Positions 5,397 through 6,554 of a DNA stretch of 6,554 nucleotides are shown one piece after another. The notes under the pieces are model-generated. The model searched no databases. It saw only the letters and a list, made by a program, of their open reading frames with translations, and was not told where the DNA came from. The stretch comes from Chthoniobacterales bacterium (GTDB taxonomy: Bacteria > Verrucomicrobiota > Verrucomicrobiia > Chthoniobacterales > UBA10450). Both the position numbers and the translations under genes were made by a program. The number at the start of each line of letters is the position of its first letter. The first letter of the stretch is position 1. The DNA lies in NCBI GenBank assembly GCA_013697015.1, contig JACCXL010000132.1, positions 1 to 6,554 on the forward strand. The letters are read 5' to 3'.

Positions 5397-5918
5397 ACGT
5401 TCCCAAAGCTTTTTCAAGCCGTGCGAACGCCTTTCTTGAGACCTCTGATCGTCCCCAGTGCCAGCGATTTGCTAAAAAATCGTGCTCCAGGGCAGAAAAA
5501 ATCGCGTTTCAGCAAGAAAAACATGTTGTCGGCTAAAACCAGTCGAAACAGAAAAAGGTATGCGCGTAACGCCGGAGACCGAAATTTCTATCGACCGAAA
5601 ACTTTTCACGAAACCGCGAAGGGCTATTCCGGGGCGTTCGCGCTTTACGAGGTAAGTTTACTGAAGCCGAACAGCGTTTCCGTGTGATGGCAGCCAGTGA
5701 CAGAAGCGAGCAAGGTCATGGCAGAGCGATGCGCTGGCACTGGCTGCGGGCCCGCCCGCTGAGTGGCGGGTGTTTACAAGCAAAGTAGCTGCAGGCGTGG
5801 GCCAGTTTCAGGCGATTGGCGTGTCTGCCACAAGCGCGACAGCTGCCATCGCCACGAGAAGCAACCGTGAATGTTTGGCAATATTTGTGTCATCTAACGA
5901 GATGAGATTAGTTCCCCG
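5397..5918. other. Gene-poor interval between tRNA-Arg and the hydrolase gene
   Basis: About 520 bases hold no gene I can support. The first half is more A-rich than the neighbouring genes and contains a GTG-started ORF of 88 codons (5421-5687, plus). That ORF is rich in Lys and Arg, matches no family I know, and uses AGA, AGG, CTA and TTA codons that the confident genes here mostly avoid, so I do not call it a gene. The second half holds the inverted repeats at 5690-5770. No Pup/UBact-like short gene, tmRNA, SRP RNA or RNase P RNA signature was recognised. Confidence 0.5.
5690..5770. repeat. Two adjacent inverted repeats, possibly a structured RNA element
   Basis: The arms GCAGCCAGTG (5690-5699) and CACTGGCTGC (5738-5747) are perfect complements over 10 bp. 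Inside them AGCG (5705-5708) can pair with CGCT (5732-5735) across a small internal loop, extending the stem. Three bases after the outer arm a second hairpin forms from CCCGCC (5751-5756) and GGCGGG (5765-5770) around an eight-base loop. The bases between them include the palindrome CGGGCCCG (5747-5754), which allows an alternative pairing. No T tract follows on either strand, so simple termination is not supported. It could be a small RNA, a dispersed palindromic repeat or a transcript 3' end. Confidence 0.4.
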
Positions 5919-6554
5919 TCACCTGGCCAATAATTCTGCCTTGAGCACGATCTCAACGCCTTCGCGAGCACCTTCAATTACCAACGTCTTTCCACTCTTC
6001 GAAACCAGGGACCGCGCTTCCTCAATCATCCGATCAATCATGTCATCGTCGTGACTTGGATCGTGGTGGAAAAGCAAAAGCTTGTGCACGTTCGCATCGA
6101 GCGCGAGCGAGACGACGCTGCTTAGTGAACTGTGCCCCCATCCGACGTGTCGCTGGTATTCCTCGTCGGTGTACTGCGCGTCCAGGATAACCACGTCGCA
6201 CCCGTGTAGAAACTCGACCATTTTGTCACGTTCGGCCGCCGCAAAACCGCGTGCTTCGTCGCCTTTTACCCCATTGTGCGCGGTGAGCTGCAGTTTGAGA
6301 GGTTCGTACGGTTCATTATCCGGCATGTACGCGATTGATCCCGCGCTGGTAAAGAGCCGGAAACCGGCGCAGATGCCGGGATGATTGGCAAACTTTGAGT
6401 GCACCTTCACTGTGCCAATCTGAAACTCCATATCTTTGAGCTCTTCGATCGCGAGGTGGCTCGGCAATTCCCGCAAGCTGATGGGGAAAAACGGCGTCTC
6501 CATCTGGCCGGCGAGAATCGTGCCGAGACCAGCGCGCGCCCCTTCATAGCCCAA
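5919..6554 (-). CDS. Metallo-beta-lactamase-fold metallo-hydrolase, C-terminal part (5' truncated by window edge)
   Basis: The frame is open to the window edge, so the N-terminus and the first metal motif (HxHxDH) are outside; the TTG at 6554 is only an edge artefact. The visible 212 codons carry the later metal-ligand motifs of the MBL fold. These are NHPG (57-60), an Asp in AYMPDNE (D79), VVILDAQYTDEEY (121-133), GWGHSS (138-143) and LLLFHHDPSHDDD (159-171). The NHPG and FHHDPSHDD pair is characteristic of the RNase Z/cyclic-nucleotide phosphodiesterase-like branch, often annotated only as MBL-fold metallo-hydrolase. Likely a cytoplasmic hydrolase of a phosphodiester or related bond; the substrate is unknown. 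It is the only gene in this part of the window, ending 550 bases from the tRNA. The TGA is at 5919-5921. Confidence 0.88.
   Translation of the reverse strand: MGYEGARAGLGTILAGQMETPFFPISLRELPSHLAIEELKDMEFQIGTVKVHSKFANHPGICAGFRLFTSAGSIAYMPDNEPYEPLKLQLTAHNGVKGDEARGFAAAERDKMVEFLHGCDVVILDAQYTDEEYQRHVGWGHSSLSSVVSLALDANVHKLLLFHHDPSHDDDMIDRMIEEARSLVSKSGKTLVIEGAREGVEIVLKAELLAR

Noticed and set aside
5296..5420. Possible integration site at the tRNA-Arg 3' end
   Set aside because: No integrase gene and no direct repeat of the tRNA 3' end were seen within the window.
5715..5876. Minus-strand cysteine-containing frame (CRACGRHANRLKLAHACSYF), considered as a zinc-finger peptide
   Set aside because: It has no start with a ribosome site and overlaps the inverted repeats. 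The Cys codons follow from TGC/GCA-rich sequence and no known zinc-finger spacing is clear.
5844..5921. In-frame continuation after the hydrolase stop encoding a signal-peptide-like stretch (RLLLVAMAAVALVADTPIA)
   Set aside because: It ends in a stop after about 25 codons, has no ribosome site, and homologues of the hydrolase end near the called TGA as far as I recall. Probably chance.

Overview
The window is most likely a piece of a verrucomicrobial chromosome (Spartobacteria/Chthoniobacterales-like soil lineage). The base composition is moderately GC-rich. One gene encodes a DUF5069 protein, a family I associate mainly with Verrucomicrobia and relatives. Another encodes a PafA/Dop-type enzyme, from the Pup/UBact tagging pathway known outside Actinobacteria in a few phyla including Verrucomicrobia. 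The assignment is inference; no rRNA or other phylogenetic marker is present. No transposase, phage gene, CRISPR array or toxin-antitoxin pair was seen.

Layout, left to right. (1) Bases 1-848, plus: 3' part of a Deg9-like PDZ serine protease gene. It overlaps by ATGA the start of a HAD phosphatase of the beta-phosphoglucomutase type (845-1555, plus). (2) 1545-2978, minus: a complete PafA/Dop family gene, convergent with the HAD gene and overlapping its 3' end by 11 bases. (3) 3035-3526, plus: the DUF5069 gene, divergent from the PafA/Dop gene across only 56 bases. (4) 3527-3699: a short gap with one candidate 33-codon ORF behind a strong Shine-Dalgarno sequence. (5) 3700-3984 and 4060-5202, minus: a pterin-4a-carbinolamine dehydratase gene downstream of a GT-B-like glycosyltransferase gene, plausibly one transcript. 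(6) 5296-5369, plus: tRNA-Arg(ACG). (7) 5370-5918: about 550 bases with no convincing gene but several inverted repeats and a doubtful basic 88-codon ORF. (8) 5919-6554, minus: a metallo-beta-lactamase-fold hydrolase gene, 5' end outside the window.

The genes do not form one obvious pathway. The most notable is the PafA/Dop enzyme, which would attach a small Pup/UBact tag to lysines or remove or deamidate it. No tag gene, proteasome subunit or Mpa/ARC ATPase lies beside it, so partners would have to be elsewhere in the genome. The glycosyltransferase start is also unusual: two tiny ORFs overlap stop-to-start and lead into a GTG start without its own Shine-Dalgarno, which suggests translational coupling. 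I see no clearly new multi-gene system.
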